From contig JBBSET010000016.1 of assembly GCA_038239485.1 (NCBI GenBank), positions 1 to 56,914 on the forward strand: a stretch of 56,914 nt of DNA, written 5' to 3'. Under the pieces are notes generated by a model. That model ran no database searches. It was not told where the DNA came from and was given only the letters and a program-made list of their open reading frames with translations. Position numbers and translations under genes: made by a program. Positions 32,438 through 41,366 of the stretch are shown piece by piece. This stretch comes from DASQEH01 sp038239485. GTDB lineage: Bacteria; Actinomycetota; Actinomycetes; Propionibacteriales; Nocardioidaceae. The first letter of the stretch is position 1, and every line of letters starts with the position of its first letter.

Positions 32438-34248
32438 CAGCAGTCGACGACAGCCGCACCGTCACCAGCCCGACGACGCTGCCGCCGATACGGCGGAACA
32501 CCAAGGGCCAGACGATCGTCAAGTACATCACGACGACCGACCACAAGCTGATCGGAAACCTGTACCTCATCACGTCGTTCACGTTCTTCCTGCTCGGCGG
32601 CCTGATGGCGCTGACGATGCGGGCGGAGCTGGCGCGACCGGGCCTGCAGATCGTCGACGACGAGGTCTACAACCAGCTCTTCACCATGCATGGCACGGTG
32701 ATGCTGCTGCTGTTCGCCACCCCGCTCTTCATCGGCTTCGCCAACTGCATCATGCCGTTGCAGATCGGGGCGCCCGACGTGGCGTTCCCACGGCTCAACA
32801 TGTTCAGCTACTGGCTGTTCCTCTTCGGTGGGCTTATCGTGATGTCCGGCTGGCTGGTGCCGGGAGGCGCGGCAGACTTCGGCTGGTACGCCTACTCTCC
32901 GCTCTCCAACGCGATCCAGTCCCCGGGGGCTGGCGGCGACCTGTGGGTGATGGGTCTGTGGATGGCCGGGCTCGGTACGATCCTCGGCGCCGTCAACTTC
33001 GTCACCACCATCTTCTGCATGCGAGCGCCCGGCATGACGATGTTCCGGATGCCGATCTTCACCTGGAACATCCTGGTCACGTCGCTGCTCGTGCTCATCG
33101 CCTTCCCGATCTTCGCGGGGGCGCTGCTGGCGCTCGAGGCCGACCGTACCCTCGGCGCCCACATCTTCGACTCCGCCAATGGCGGCGCGATCCTGTGGCA
33201 GCACCTGTTCTGGTTCTTCGGCCATCCCGAGGTCTACATCATCGCTTTACCCTTCTTCGGCATCATCACCGAGGTGCTACCGGTCTTCTCGCGCAAGCCG
33301 ATCTTCGGGTACGTCGGCCTGGTGGCGGCGACGCTGTCCATCGCCGCTCTCTCGGTGGCGGTCTGGGCGCACCACATGTTCGTCACAGGAGCGGTCGACC
33401 TACCGTTCTTCTCCTTCATGACGTTCCTGATCGCAGTGCCGACCGGGGTCAAGTTCTTCAACTGGATAGGCACGATGTGGGGGGGATCTCTGTCCTTCGA
33501 CACCCCCATGCTGTGGGCTGTCGGGTTCCTCGTGACATTCCTCTTCGGTGGGCTGACCGGAGTCATCCTGGCCGCGCCTCCGCTGGACTTCCAGCTCAAC
33601 GACTCCTACTTCGTGGTGGCGCACTTCCACTACGTGGTGTTCGGCACCGTCGTCTTCGCGATGAACGCGGGCTTCTACTTCTGGTGGCCCAAGCTCACCG
33701 GGCGGATGCTCGACGAGCGGCTCGGCAAGATCCACTTCTGGCTCTTGTTCATCGGGTTCCACACCACCTTCTTGGTCCAGCACTGGCTCGGTGTCGAGGG
33801 GATGCCGCGCCGGATCGCCGACTACAAGGCATCGGACGGCTTCACCACCCTCAACGAGGTCTCCAGCATCGGCGCGTTCATCCTGGGCGCCTCCACACTC
33901 CCGTTCCTCTACAACGTGTGGAAGTCGCGCAAGGGTCCGAAGGTCCTGGTCGACGACCCATGGGGATGGGGTCGGTCGCTCGAGTGGGCGACGTCCTGCC
34001 CGCCACCACGCCACAACTTCGCGGAGCTTCCCCGCATCCGTTCCGAGAGCCCGGCCTTCGACCTCCACCACCCGGAGGTGGCGCTGATGGAGCTCCGGGA
34101 GAACGAACGGATGGGCGGGAGAGGGGAGGAGGCCAGTGCCGACACCGCGGACCAGCAGGGCCGAGAAGGGTACCTCGAGCAGCTGGCCGCCGGCGCCCCG
34201 CCCCAAGATGACGGACGAGGCGATGGCGACGAGAGGCGCGGCCGGTGA
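32434..34248 (+). CDS. ctaD: Cytochrome c oxidase subunit I
   Basis: Catalytic subunit of the aa3 oxidase with haem a, haem a3 and CuB; twelve membrane helices. The 604-residue protein has the low-spin haem histidine in FTMHGTVML, the CuB His/Tyr motif GHPEVYIIALP, WAHHMF and VAHFHYVVFG. GTG 32434 has AAGGAG upstream and overlaps ctaC. The last 60 or so residues form a charged cytoplasmic tail. It overlaps ctaF by 4 bases. Confidence 0.98.
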   Translation: MTAVDDSRTVTSPTTLPPIRRNTKGQTIVKYITTTDHKLIGNLYLITSFTFFLLGGLMALTMRAELARPGLQIVDDEVYNQLFTMHGTVMLLLFATPLFIGFANCIMPLQIGAPDVAFPRLNMFSYWLFLFGGLIVMSGWLVPGGAADFGWYAYSPLSNAIQSPGAGGDLWVMGLWMAGLGTILGAVNFVTTIFCMRAPGMTMFRMPIFTWNILVTSLLVLIAFPIFAGALLALEADRTLGAHIFDSANGGAILWQHLFWFFGHPEVYIIALPFFGIITEVLPVFSRKPIFGYVGLVAATLSIAALSVAVWAHHMFVTGAVDLPFFSFMTFLIAVPTGVKFFNWIGTMWGGSLSFDTPMLWAVGFLVTFLFGGLTGVILAAPPLDFQLNDSYFVVAHFHYVVFGTVVFAMNAGFYFWWPKLTGRMLDERLGKIHFWLLFIGFHTTFLVQHWLGVEGMPRRIADYKASDGFTTLNEVSSIGAFILGASTLPFLYNVWKSRKGPKVLVDDPWGWGRSLEWATSCPPPRHNFAELPRIRSESPAFDLHHPEVALMELRENERMGGRGEEASADTADQQGREGYLEQLAAGAPPQDDGRGDGDERRGR

Positions 34249-34640
34249 AGGTCGAGGCCTGGGTCTTCGGTTTCAACGCCGCTTTCTTCGCGATCGTCGC
34301 GCCGTCGTACTGGTTCATCACGGGCGACCCGACGGGCACGTCCGCCCTGGTGATGACGACTGGGCTCGCCGCGCTGATCACCTTCTATCTGGGCTTCCAC
34401 GCCAACAAGATGGACCCGCGTCCCGAGGACCGCAAAGAGGCCGAGGTGATCGACGGCGCGGGTGAGCTCGGGTTCTTCCCGCCCTACTCGTGGTGGCCGC
34501 TGTGGTGCGCGTCGACGCTGGCCATCTGCGTCCTCGGTGTCATCTTCGGATGGTGGCTGACACTCATCGGGGTGGGGTTGGGATCCGTGGCACTGTGCGG
34601 CTGGGTCTTCGAGTACTACCGCGGGGAGCACGCTCACTGA
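34245..34640 (+). CDS. ctaF: Cytochrome c oxidase subunit IV (actinobacterial)
   Basis: A 131-residue membrane protein with about four helices and the actinobacterial subunit IV pattern: MKVEAWVFGFNAAFF, HANKMDPRPEDRKEAEV, ELGFFPPYSWWPLWCA and FEYYRGEHAH at the end. It is a structural subunit of the bcc-aa3 supercomplex. The GTG start overlaps ctaD (GTGA). It ends the ctaCDF operon; the L,D-transpeptidase gene begins 122 bases later. Confidence 0.93.
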   Translation: MKVEAWVFGFNAAFFAIVAPSYWFITGDPTGTSALVMTTGLAALITFYLGFHANKMDPRPEDRKEAEVIDGAGELGFFPPYSWWPLWCASTLAICVLGVIFGWWLTLIGVGLGSVALCGWVFEYYRGEHAH

Positions 34641-34762
34641 CGGCGACACGGCGTGTCACGGGCAAAACCCGGTGATGGTTGTCACCGTCGTGATGTCCTT
34701 GCGTGTCGGCGATGGTTGCTATCGTTGAGCCAGATCGTGCTTTCCACTCCAAGGAGTCGCCT

Positions 34763-36028
34763 ATGCCCGCACGGGGGACCCGTCTGAGGCTCGCCAGCGT
34801 CGGCGTGGCCGCAGTCGCCGTCAGTCTTGTCCTGTCCGGCTGCCAACAGAACGGCAAAGGCAACAACTCCGCGTCCGGACCGGCCGACCACGTCGCAGCC
34901 AACCAAGGCGGCGGCGCCCACAACGGCAGCGCCGGTGGCCGAGGTAGTTCGCCGGCTCAGCCTGTCGCGGTGATCTCGTCGAACGTCACAGCCGGTTCGA
35001 CTGGTGTGGCGGTGAACACGCCCGTCACGGTGCACGTCGCCAACGGGACCCTGGGCGACGTCGTCGTCAAGGCCCACGGCACGAAGACGACGCTGCCCGG
35101 GTCCTTCAACACCGACAAGACCACGTGGACCGCCAAGAGCCTGCTCGAGCCGGGCACGAAGTATGTGGTCTCGAGCAGTGCAGACGATGCCAACGGGGCG
35201 GTGTCCAAGGCGCGTGCCGCCTTCAGCACTCAGGACCTGACGCTCGACCAGCAGACCTACGCCAGCGTCTCGCCGCTGCAGCACGAGGTCGTCGGAGTCG
35301 GCATGCCGGTGATCGTCCAGTTCGACGTACCTGTCACCAACGAGAAGGCCTTCCAGAAGCACATGACGGTGACCTCGGACCCGGCGACCGTCGGGACGTG
35401 GCACTGGATCAGTGACCAGGAGGTGCACTGGCGCCCTAAGCACTTCTGGCAGCCGGGCACCAAGGTGCACGTCGATGTCCACGTGAACAGCGTCAGCGCT
35501 GGCAACGGCATCTACGGCCAGGAGAGCCGGGACGTGCACTTCACGATCGGCCGCTCCATCATCATGAAGCCGAACCTGAAGTCCGACGAGATGAAGGTGC
35601 TGATCAACGGCAAGCTGGCGCGGACGGTCCCCATCACGGGCGGTATGCCCGGATTCGACACGCGAAGCGGTATCAAGCTGATCGTAGAGAAGTTCGCCAG
35701 CCTCCGGATGAACTCGGCCACCGTCGGAATCAAGCCCGGAGACCCGAACTTCTACAACATCCCCGACGTGCAGTACGCCCAGCGGGTGACGTTCTCCGGG
35801 GAGTTCCTCCACGCGGCGCCGTGGTCGGAGTACGCGCAGGGCTCCTACAACGTGTCGCACGGCTGCGTGGGCATGAGCACCAGCAATGCCGCCTGGTTGT
35901 TCGGGATCACCCACCGAGGCGACCCCGTCGAGGTGACCGGGACCAGCCGGAAGCTCGAACCCAACAACGGGTGGACCGACTGGAATCAGTCCTACAAGGA
36001 CTACAAGAAGGCGTCAGCCCTCAACTGA
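34763..36028 (+). CDS. L,D-transpeptidase lipoprotein with Ig-like domains (LdtMt2 type)
   Basis: Forms 3-3 cross-links in peptidoglycan or attaches proteins to it; acts outside the membrane. The 421-residue precursor has a lipoprotein signal ending VLSGC, a Gly/Asn-rich linker, two bacterial Ig-like domains (about 75-290) and a YkuD domain with the catalytic motif SHGCVGMSTSNA (C368). AAGGAGT precedes ATG 34763. The 122-base leader contains a weak promoter-like pair TTGCGT (34699) and TATCGT (34720). A strong hairpin follows the gene. The next gene is also an envelope protein, under a c-di-AMP riboswitch. Confidence 0.94.
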   Translation: MPARGTRLRLASVGVAAVAVSLVLSGCQQNGKGNNSASGPADHVAANQGGGAHNGSAGGRGSSPAQPVAVISSNVTAGSTGVAVNTPVTVHVANGTLGDVVVKAHGTKTTLPGSFNTDKTTWTAKSLLEPGTKYVVSSSADDANGAVSKARAAFSTQDLTLDQQTYASVSPLQHEVVGVGMPVIVQFDVPVTNEKAFQKHMTVTSDPATVGTWHWISDQEVHWRPKHFWQPGTKVHVDVHVNSVSAGNGIYGQESRDVHFTIGRSIIMKPNLKSDEMKVLINGKLARTVPITGGMPGFDTRSGIKLIVEKFASLRMNSATVGIKPGDPNFYNIPDVQYAQRVTFSGEFLHAAPWSEYAQGSYNVSHGCVGMSTSNAAWLFGITHRGDPVEVTGTSRKLEPNNGWTDWNQSYKDYKKASALN

Positions 36029-36030
36029 GC

Positions 36031-36080
36031 AAGCCAACCCGTTGCAGCCTCGTTCCACCGGATCCGGTGGAACTTGGCTT
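36031..36080 (+). terminator. Terminator hairpin after the L,D-transpeptidase gene
   Basis: GTTCCACCGGA (36052-36062) and TCCGGTGGAAC (36063-36073) form a perfect 22-base palindrome, and outer arms AAGCCAA (36031-36037) and TTGGCTT (36074-36080) add a second stem. The right arm ends in TTGGCTTTTC, giving a short T-rich tail. It separates the transpeptidase gene from the riboswitch-controlled transcript. Confidence 0.75.
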
Positions 36081-36148
36081 TTCGTCGCAAGACCGGGCGA
36101 GAGGCCTGAGCTGCACGGTTTGACGATTCACGATGACGCGAATTCGAC

Positions 36149-36154
36149 TATAGT
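36149..36154 (+). promoter_or_regulatory. Possible -10 element for the riboswitch transcript
   Basis: TATAGT at 36149-36154 resembles a sigma-A -10 box and lies about 40 bases upstream of the riboswitch core. A TTGACG at 36120-36125 is 23 bases upstream, too far for a standard -35. The assignment is weak. Confidence 0.3.
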
Positions 36155-36196
36155 TCTCTTGGGGCGCGGTCCCCGTGGCCACCTGCCACACTGCGC

Positions 36197-36328
36197 CCCC
36201 GCCGAATCCAATGCAGCATCGACGCTGCTGCGGAGCCGGGGACCCACGGTTCCTTGGGGTTAATCAGCATCTCGCTGTAGGGCACCTCTTTCCTGCCCGA
36301 ACCCGTCAGCTAACCCGGTAGGCGGTTT
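36197..36328 (+). promoter_or_regulatory. c-di-AMP (ydaO/yuaA-type) riboswitch
   Basis: Conserved blocks of the ydaO motif occur in order: outer P1 arm CCGCC (36199-36203), a hairpin GCAGC/GCTGC, GGGGACCC (36238-36245), GGGGTTAATC (36256-36265), a GTAGGGC/GCCC hairpin, then the hallmark GAACCCGTCAGCTAAC (36299-36314) and closing GGTAGGCGG (36321-36325 pairs with the P1 arm). Such aptamers bind c-di-AMP and usually turn off cell-wall hydrolase or ion-transport genes. The Shine-Dalgarno GAGGAG (36334-36339) lies directly after P1, so control may include translation. The regulated gene encodes a secreted GH26-like protein. Confidence 0.93.
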
Positions 36329-36347
36329 AGGAAGAGGAGTATCCCTA

Positions 36348-37241
36348 ATGCTCACCTCTCACAAGGCTGCCGCGCGCCCATTTCGCGACAGACGACCCAA
36401 CAAACACCGCTTGAGAAACCCGGCACTGCGCCTCGCCGGGGTCACCGTAGGACTGATCGCATTGCTGGCCGCGCCCGCTCAGGCGGCAAGCCACATTGTC
36501 ATCGGTGCGTCGGGGGACGTGTCGGGACTGCAGAGCAAGGTCGGCACTCAGATCGCGACCCACCTCTACGGCAAGCTGTCCGGGCCGGCGCTCGTGTCTC
36601 AGCTTGTCAACATCGAGACCACCGTCGATTGGAGGCAGGTCGCCTCAGGCAGCCAGGACGCCAACATCAAGCGGTGGGCCAACGCGCTCAAGGGCCACAG
36701 CATCATGGTCTCCTTCTCCCATGAGCCGATGGCGAAGCAGAACTCCCACTGGGGCAGCGCATCGGATTTCATCGCGGCGTTCAAGCACGTCGAGAGCGTT
36801 TTCAATGCGCAGGGTTCGACGAGCGTCAAGTGGGTGTGGAACGTCACGAGCGACTCGTTCCGCGTGCCGCCCTCTAGTCCGCAGTACGGGGCAAAGTGGT
36901 ACCCCGGCGACTCCTATGTGGACTACGTGGCGGGCGAGGCGTACAACAAGGCCGGATGCGGGCAGGCCGCATCGAGCTTCGCGGCGAAGATTCAACAGAT
37001 CTTTGCCTTCGCCAACCAGCACAACAAGCCGTTCGTGGCAGCGGAGTTCGCCAGCAACGCCTACTCAGGGCGTGCCGCTTGGATCAACGCGGCGCATTCG
37101 TTCATGGCCTCACATAAGAGCCAGTTCGCGGGCGCGTTCTACTACGACTCGACGGGCGGAACGTGCAAGTGGCATCTCAGCACGAGTGCGGAGTTCTCCG
37201 CCTTCCGCTCACTGGTGACCGCCTCCGGCTTCGGGCCCTGA
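36348..37241 (+). CDS. Secreted GH26-like glycoside hydrolase under c-di-AMP riboswitch control
   Basis: A 297-residue secreted protein with a long basic signal sequence (cleavage after about residue 46, AAPAQA-AS). The mature part resembles GH26 mannanase-type barrels: SFSHEPMAKQNSHWG (candidate acid/base Glu), FIAAFKHVESVF, SVKWVWNVTSDSF, WYPGDSYVDYVAGEAYN and FVAAEFASNAY (candidate nucleophile Glu). The true substrate, whether wall polymer or exopolysaccharide, is unknown. ATG 36348 has GAGGAG 8 bases upstream. GC content looks slightly lower than in neighbours. Its riboswitch points to a role in envelope turnover, as for Rpf-type genes elsewhere. Confidence 0.78.
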   Translation: MLTSHKAAARPFRDRRPNKHRLRNPALRLAGVTVGLIALLAAPAQAASHIVIGASGDVSGLQSKVGTQIATHLYGKLSGPALVSQLVNIETTVDWRQVASGSQDANIKRWANALKGHSIMVSFSHEPMAKQNSHWGSASDFIAAFKHVESVFNAQGSTSVKWVWNVTSDSFRVPPSSPQYGAKWYPGDSYVDYVAGEAYNKAGCGQAASSFAAKIQQIFAFANQHNKPFVAAEFASNAYSGRAAWINAAHSFMASHKSQFAGAFYYDSTGGTCKWHLSTSAEFSAFRSLVTASGFGP

Positions 37242-37640
37242 GGTACCTGGAGGCCGGGTCAGAGCCTTGAGTCTGAGGCGTTGAGCGAACCTGGCCATCT
37301 GGGGTCATGTGCAAGGCTGCCCGCCCGCGCTGCGAACCAGCAGTGCGGGCGGGCAGCCCGTCTCCTGACACAGCAGGCAGGTGTGCCGCCGGTGGCGGTA
37401 CCGTCGACGGTGACCGGTTGGCGCGACAGGTCCGCCGCGAAGGCCATGGTAGGTCTGCTCGATGAGCCCGCCACCCAAGGAGCTCGGCGTCACTTTTCGG
37501 GCGACTCGGCTGCTGGCCAGGTCCTCGACCACCCCTTCGTCACCGGCTGGAACGACCGAGCCGATCCCGTGATCTGTCCCAACCGCCGACCAGCTCCTCG
37601 AGAAGGCCATCCGCAGACGAACCTCAGACGCGGAGCGGCA
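37242..37640. other. 399-base gap between convergent GH26-like and qcrB genes
   Basis: Apart from the hairpin at 37315-37358, nothing recognisable is seen. Reading frames across it are open in places (for example leftward 37610-37305) but lack ribosome sites, domains or plausible composition. A decayed gene cannot be excluded. Confidence 0.5.
37315..37358. terminator. Strong bidirectional terminator-like hairpin
   Basis: GGCTGCCCGCCCGC (37315-37328) pairs perfectly with GCGGGCGGGCAGCC (37345-37358). A second small stem GCTG/CAGC lies inside the loop. No T-run follows. It lies 73 bases after the GH26-like gene and about 280 bases beyond the qcrB stop on the other strand, and probably ends both transcripts. 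Confidence 0.65.
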
Positions 37641-39371
37641 TCAGTGGCGCGGACCTGTCTGCTCGAGGTCGAAGTCGTCGCCGCCCAGCTGGCCACCGGT
37701 CTCGATACCGAGATGCCGGTCACTGGCCGGGTCCAGGCTGTCGGCATGGGCATGGTGCGCTGCCTCGTCGAGCTCCTCGCCAGTGGGCTTGGATACGTCG
37801 TCGGCATACCAGAATCTCGACAGTCGGGCTCGGATCCGCTCTTTGCCTTGGCTTGGTGCGGGCACACCGTTCCCGTCCTCAGCCGACGACAACAGTAGCG
37901 GCTGGTTGTTCTCCTGGGCGGTGAGGATGAAGGCCCGCTCCGGGCTGACCGGCGCGTGGATCTCGCTGTAGGCACCGGTCGGGGAGCGGACGATGACGCC
38001 GGTCTCGTACCCGTGCAGAACTGTGTCCCGGTCGTGGCGCTGCAGCGCGATGGCCCAGCGTCTGGCGATGATGAAGGCGAGCACGGGTCCGACGAAGACC
38101 ATCACCCGCATGACGTAGGTGATCGTCTCGATGGACAGATGGAACGTGGTTGCCAAGATGTCGTTGCCGCCGGCGACCCACAGCAAGCCGTACGCCGTGA
38201 TGCCGGCCACTCCGAACGCCGTGCGCGTGGGTTGGTTCCGTGGGCGATCGAGCAGATGGTGCTCACGATTGTCGCCGGTGATCCATCGTTCGATGAAGGG
38301 GTAGGCGCCGAGGACCGTGAACAACAGGCCCATCAGAAGGACGCCTGGGACGAGCACGTTGAGCGACAGGGTGAAGCCCCAGGCGTGGATCTCCCAGCTG
38401 GGCATGATCCGCAAGGCACCCTCGAGCCAGCCCATGTACCAGTCCGGCTGGGAGCCTGCCGACACCTTGGACGGGTCGTACGGACCGTACATCCAGATCG
38501 GGTTGATCTGCATGAGGGCGCTCATCAGGGCTGTCACGCCGAACACGATGAAGAAGTACCCGCCGGCCTTGGCCATGTAGACCGGCATCAGGGGATAGCC
38601 GACGACATTGTTGTTCGTGCGTCCAGGGCCGGGCCACTGCGTGTGCTTGTGGTAGACGAGCAGCAGCATATGGGCGCCGATCAACCCGAGCAGGATCCCA
38701 GGAACCAGCAGCACATGGACGGTGTAGAGCCGGGAGATGAAGATGTCGCCGGGGAACTGCCCACCGAAGACGAAGAACGACACGTAGCTGCCGACGACCG
38801 GGATCGAGAGCATCAGCCCGGAGGCGATTCTGAGGCCAACGCCGGAGAGCAGGTCGTCAGGCAGGGAGTAGCCGGCGAAGCCCTCGATGATGCCGAGCTG
38901 GAGCAGCCCCAGGCCGATCAGCCAGTTGAGCTCACGCGGCTTCCTGAAGGCCCCCGTAAAGAACACCCGGAGCATGTGGATCGTCATCGACGCCAGGAAC
39001 AAGTTGGCTGCCCAGTGATGCATCTGGCGCATCAGCAGACCACCGCGGACGTCGAACGACAGGTTCAGGGTGGAGGCGTAGGCCTCCGACATCGACACTC
39101 CGCGAAGGTTCGCGTACGAACCCATGTAGGTGACTTCGTCCATGCTGGGCTTGAACCACAGGGTCAGGAACACGCCGGTCAGCAGCAGGATGACGAAACT
39201 CCACAGCGCGATCTCGCCGAGCATGAAGGACCAGTGGTCGGGGAAGACCTTGCGGAGCTGCTTCTTGAGCACGCCGCCCAGACCCACCCGGTCGTCGATC
39301 CACGCGACCGGACCCCCGGCCTTGCCGGCGCCTGCTGACGCTCCGACCGGCTTTGCTGTCGTCGTGCTCAT
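37641..39371 (-). CDS. qcrB: Cytochrome bc1 complex cytochrome b subunit
   Basis: Oxidises menaquinol and passes electrons to two b haems in the membrane. The 576-residue protein has the haem-histidine helices (MRQMHHWAANLF, HVLLVPGILLGLIGAHMLLL), FAGYSLPDDLLSG, the quinol-site region DPSKVSAGSQPDWYMGW and an extra C-terminal domain of about 170 residues typical of actinobacteria. It is the last gene of ctaE-qcrC-qcrA-qcrB, 7 bases after qcrA. The target of the drugs Q203/telacebec in mycobacteria is this subunit. Confidence 0.98.
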   Translation of the reverse strand: MSTTTAKPVGASAGAGKAGGPVAWIDDRVGLGGVLKKQLRKVFPDHWSFMLGEIALWSFVILLLTGVFLTLWFKPSMDEVTYMGSYANLRGVSMSEAYASTLNLSFDVRGGLLMRQMHHWAANLFLASMTIHMLRVFFTGAFRKPRELNWLIGLGLLQLGIIEGFAGYSLPDDLLSGVGLRIASGLMLSIPVVGSYVSFFVFGGQFPGDIFISRLYTVHVLLVPGILLGLIGAHMLLLVYHKHTQWPGPGRTNNNVVGYPLMPVYMAKAGGYFFIVFGVTALMSALMQINPIWMYGPYDPSKVSAGSQPDWYMGWLEGALRIMPSWEIHAWGFTLSLNVLVPGVLLMGLLFTVLGAYPFIERWITGDNREHHLLDRPRNQPTRTAFGVAGITAYGLLWVAGGNDILATTFHLSIETITYVMRVMVFVGPVLAFIIARRWAIALQRHDRDTVLHGYETGVIVRSPTGAYSEIHAPVSPERAFILTAQENNQPLLLSSAEDGNGVPAPSQGKERIRARLSRFWYADDVSKPTGEELDEAAHHAHADSLDPASDRHLGIETGGQLGGDDFDLEQTGPRH

Positions 39372-39378
39372 ACCGAGA

Positions 39379-40497
39379 TCATCCCCGCTCCCAGAAACTG
39401 GGCCCGACTGGTTCTTCGAAGCCGCTCATGGCTATCAGGTACCCGTCCTTGTCCGTTCCGATGTGCAGCTGAGGCAGCGGACGCGCGGCCGGGCCGAACA
39501 GCACCTTCCCATTATCCGCCAGGTCGAATGTCGACTGATGGCAGGGGCACAGCAGGTGGTGGGTCTGTTGCTCCCACAGGCTGATCGGGCAGCCGACGTG
39601 CGTGCAGATCTTGGAGTAGCACAAGATCCCCTGAACGCCCCACCCCGCCCTGCTGGGGAGCGGCGTGATGTCCTCGGGCTGCATCCGGACCACGATGACT
39701 GCCGCCTTGACCTTCTCGACCTGCAGGTCGGTCCCCGCGAAGGCAGCGGGTGTCACCGTCCCATCGGCGTTCTTCTCGTCGAAGAACAGAGCGGGCTCGG
39801 CATTGATCAGCTGGCCGATCTCGACATCTTGCGGCTTGATGGGTGCGCCCGAGACGTCGTTGACGACCCGGATCCCCTTCTTCCAGACCGTGGTGCTCAG
39901 AGCATTGCCGGGCAGCGGACCCAGGTCGCGAAGCATCACGACGGCCGGAAGCCCGAGGAGCGCAAGCGACCCGATCAGGCTGTTGCGGACCAGCGCGCGG
40001 CGACCGAAGCCGGACTCCTCGGCCCCTTGGTGGAACGCAACCAGAGCCTCGTCGCGATCCTCCGCGGTCGACGCGGCCGAATGGCGGTACTCGACGATCT
40101 CGTGGTCGGTCATCAGTTTCTTGGCCCATTGGATCACGCCCACGCCGATGAGCAGCATCGCCAACCCGAGGGTGAGGCCCAAGGTGAGGTTGGACAGCGC
40201 GAACCCGTGGAACGTCTGCCCGGTCGGTGACGGCGAGAAGGCGAAGTACGCGACGCAGAAGGCGACGATCAGGAGCGAGGCGAGGATGAACATGCCCGCG
40301 ACCTGACGCTCGGCGCGCCGCTCCATGGCCGGGTCGACGTCGGTGGGCCGGTACTCGTGCTCAGGCAGTCCCGGATCGGGGATCGGGTCGTTGTGCCCGG
40401 CGAGCAACAGCGAGTCGTCCCCATGGGAGTCGGTGCCCGTCGGCGCCTCGACACTGTCCGGGGTGCGGGGGATCCGCGGACGGCTCTCGGAGCTCAT
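39379..40497 (-). CDS. qcrA: Cytochrome bc1 complex Rieske iron-sulfur subunit
   Basis: Moves electrons from menaquinol to cytochrome cc. The 372-residue protein has an acidic N-terminus, three membrane helices (about 70-90, 105-125, 170-190), and a Rieske domain with cluster motifs CTHVGC and CPCHQS. ATG 40497 overlaps the qcrC stop by 4 bases (ATGA); the frame stays open far upstream inside qcrC, but only this start is sensible. qcrB follows 7 bases later. Confidence 0.97.
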   Translation of the reverse strand: MSSESRPRIPRTPDSVEAPTGTDSHGDDSLLLAGHNDPIPDPGLPEHEYRPTDVDPAMERRAERQVAGMFILASLLIVAFCVAYFAFSPSPTGQTFHGFALSNLTLGLTLGLAMLLIGVGVIQWAKKLMTDHEIVEYRHSAASTAEDRDEALVAFHQGAEESGFGRRALVRNSLIGSLALLGLPAVVMLRDLGPLPGNALSTTVWKKGIRVVNDVSGAPIKPQDVEIGQLINAEPALFFDEKNADGTVTPAAFAGTDLQVEKVKAAVIVVRMQPEDITPLPSRAGWGVQGILCYSKICTHVGCPISLWEQQTHHLLCPCHQSTFDLADNGKVLFGPAARPLPQLHIGTDKDGYLIAMSGFEEPVGPSFWERG

Positions 40498-41324
40498 CGA
40501 CGCTTCTTTCCCGCTCGGACTCCCTGGTTGCCGATCCAGACCGCCGCCGTCACGAGCGCCCCCATGCCGCCGAGCCAGCCCCACAGCCCTTCGGTGACGG
40601 GGCCACGGCTGCCGAGGTTGGACCCGCCGTACTGCGTCTGGGTCTTGAGCATGGTGATGTAGGCCAGAATGTCGCGCTTCTGATTCGGGGTGATCACGGC
40701 ATCGTCGAACACAGGCATCTGCCCGGGCCCGAGGATCATAGCCTCGATGATATGCCGCGACGTCGTGTTCAACAGCGACGGGGCGTACCCGCCGGAGGGG
40801 AGTGCCCCACCCTCGGCTGCGAAGTTGTGGCACGCCGTGCAGTTGGTCTTGAAGAACTCTCCGCCTCTGACGATCTGGTCGACGGTCGCGTTGCTGACGT
40901 CGGTCTCACTGGAGGACGGGATCGCGGGGCCGGGACCGAGGCTGGCGACATACGCGGCCAACTGCGAGATCTCGTCCGGCGTGTAGCTGACCCGCTTCGG
41001 AAGGGCTTGCTGACCGGGACGAGCGAGCGGCATCCGCCCGGTTCCGACCTGGAAGTCGACCGAGGCCGCCCCGACACCGATCAGCGGCGGACCGTAGTTG
41101 GTGTCCGACTTGGTGATGATGCCCTCTCCGTTGAGCCCGTGACAGGTAGCGCACCCCACGACGAAGAGCTTGCGCCCGGCTGAGACCAGGTCGGTGCCGG
41201 GCGACGAGCTGTCGGCCACGGCCGGACGGAAGGCCGAGTACAGGCTGCCGGCGAGCACCAGGCCGAACAACACCACCACCAGCCCAGCAAGGGGGTGCCG
41301 ACGCCGGGTCGACAGGTTCCTCAC
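40494..41324 (-). CDS. qcrC: Cytochrome bc1 complex di-haem cytochrome c subunit
   Basis: Actinobacterial cytochrome cc that replaces both cytochrome c1 and soluble cytochrome c, passing electrons directly to CuA of CtaC. The 276-residue protein has an N-terminal signal anchor (about 13-33), two haem-binding motifs CATCH (58-62) and CTACH (162-166), and a C-terminal membrane helix. It lies 42 bases after ctaE and overlaps qcrA by 4 bases. Confidence 0.97.
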   Translation of the reverse strand: MRNLSTRRRHPLAGLVVVLFGLVLAGSLYSAFRPAVADSSSPGTDLVSAGRKLFVVGCATCHGLNGEGIITKSDTNYGPPLIGVGAASVDFQVGTGRMPLARPGQQALPKRVSYTPDEISQLAAYVASLGPGPAIPSSSETDVSNATVDQIVRGGEFFKTNCTACHNFAAEGGALPSGGYAPSLLNTTSRHIIEAMILGPGQMPVFDDAVITPNQKRDILAYITMLKTQTQYGGSNLGSRGPVTEGLWGWLGGMGALVTAAVWIGNQGVRAGKKRR

Positions 41325-41366
41325 GACTACCCCTTCCTTGTGCAGTGTCGCTGGTGCATCGAGCAG

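Noticed and set aside
37281..37898. Plus-strand open frame between the GH26-like gene and qcrB
   Set aside because: Half of it is antisense to qcrB and the rest lacks a ribosome site or domain; a transposase remnant was considered but no motif was found.
40498..40833. In-frame upstream extension of qcrA
   Set aside because: It overlaps qcrC in another frame; ATG 40497 with the ATGA coupling is the sensible start.
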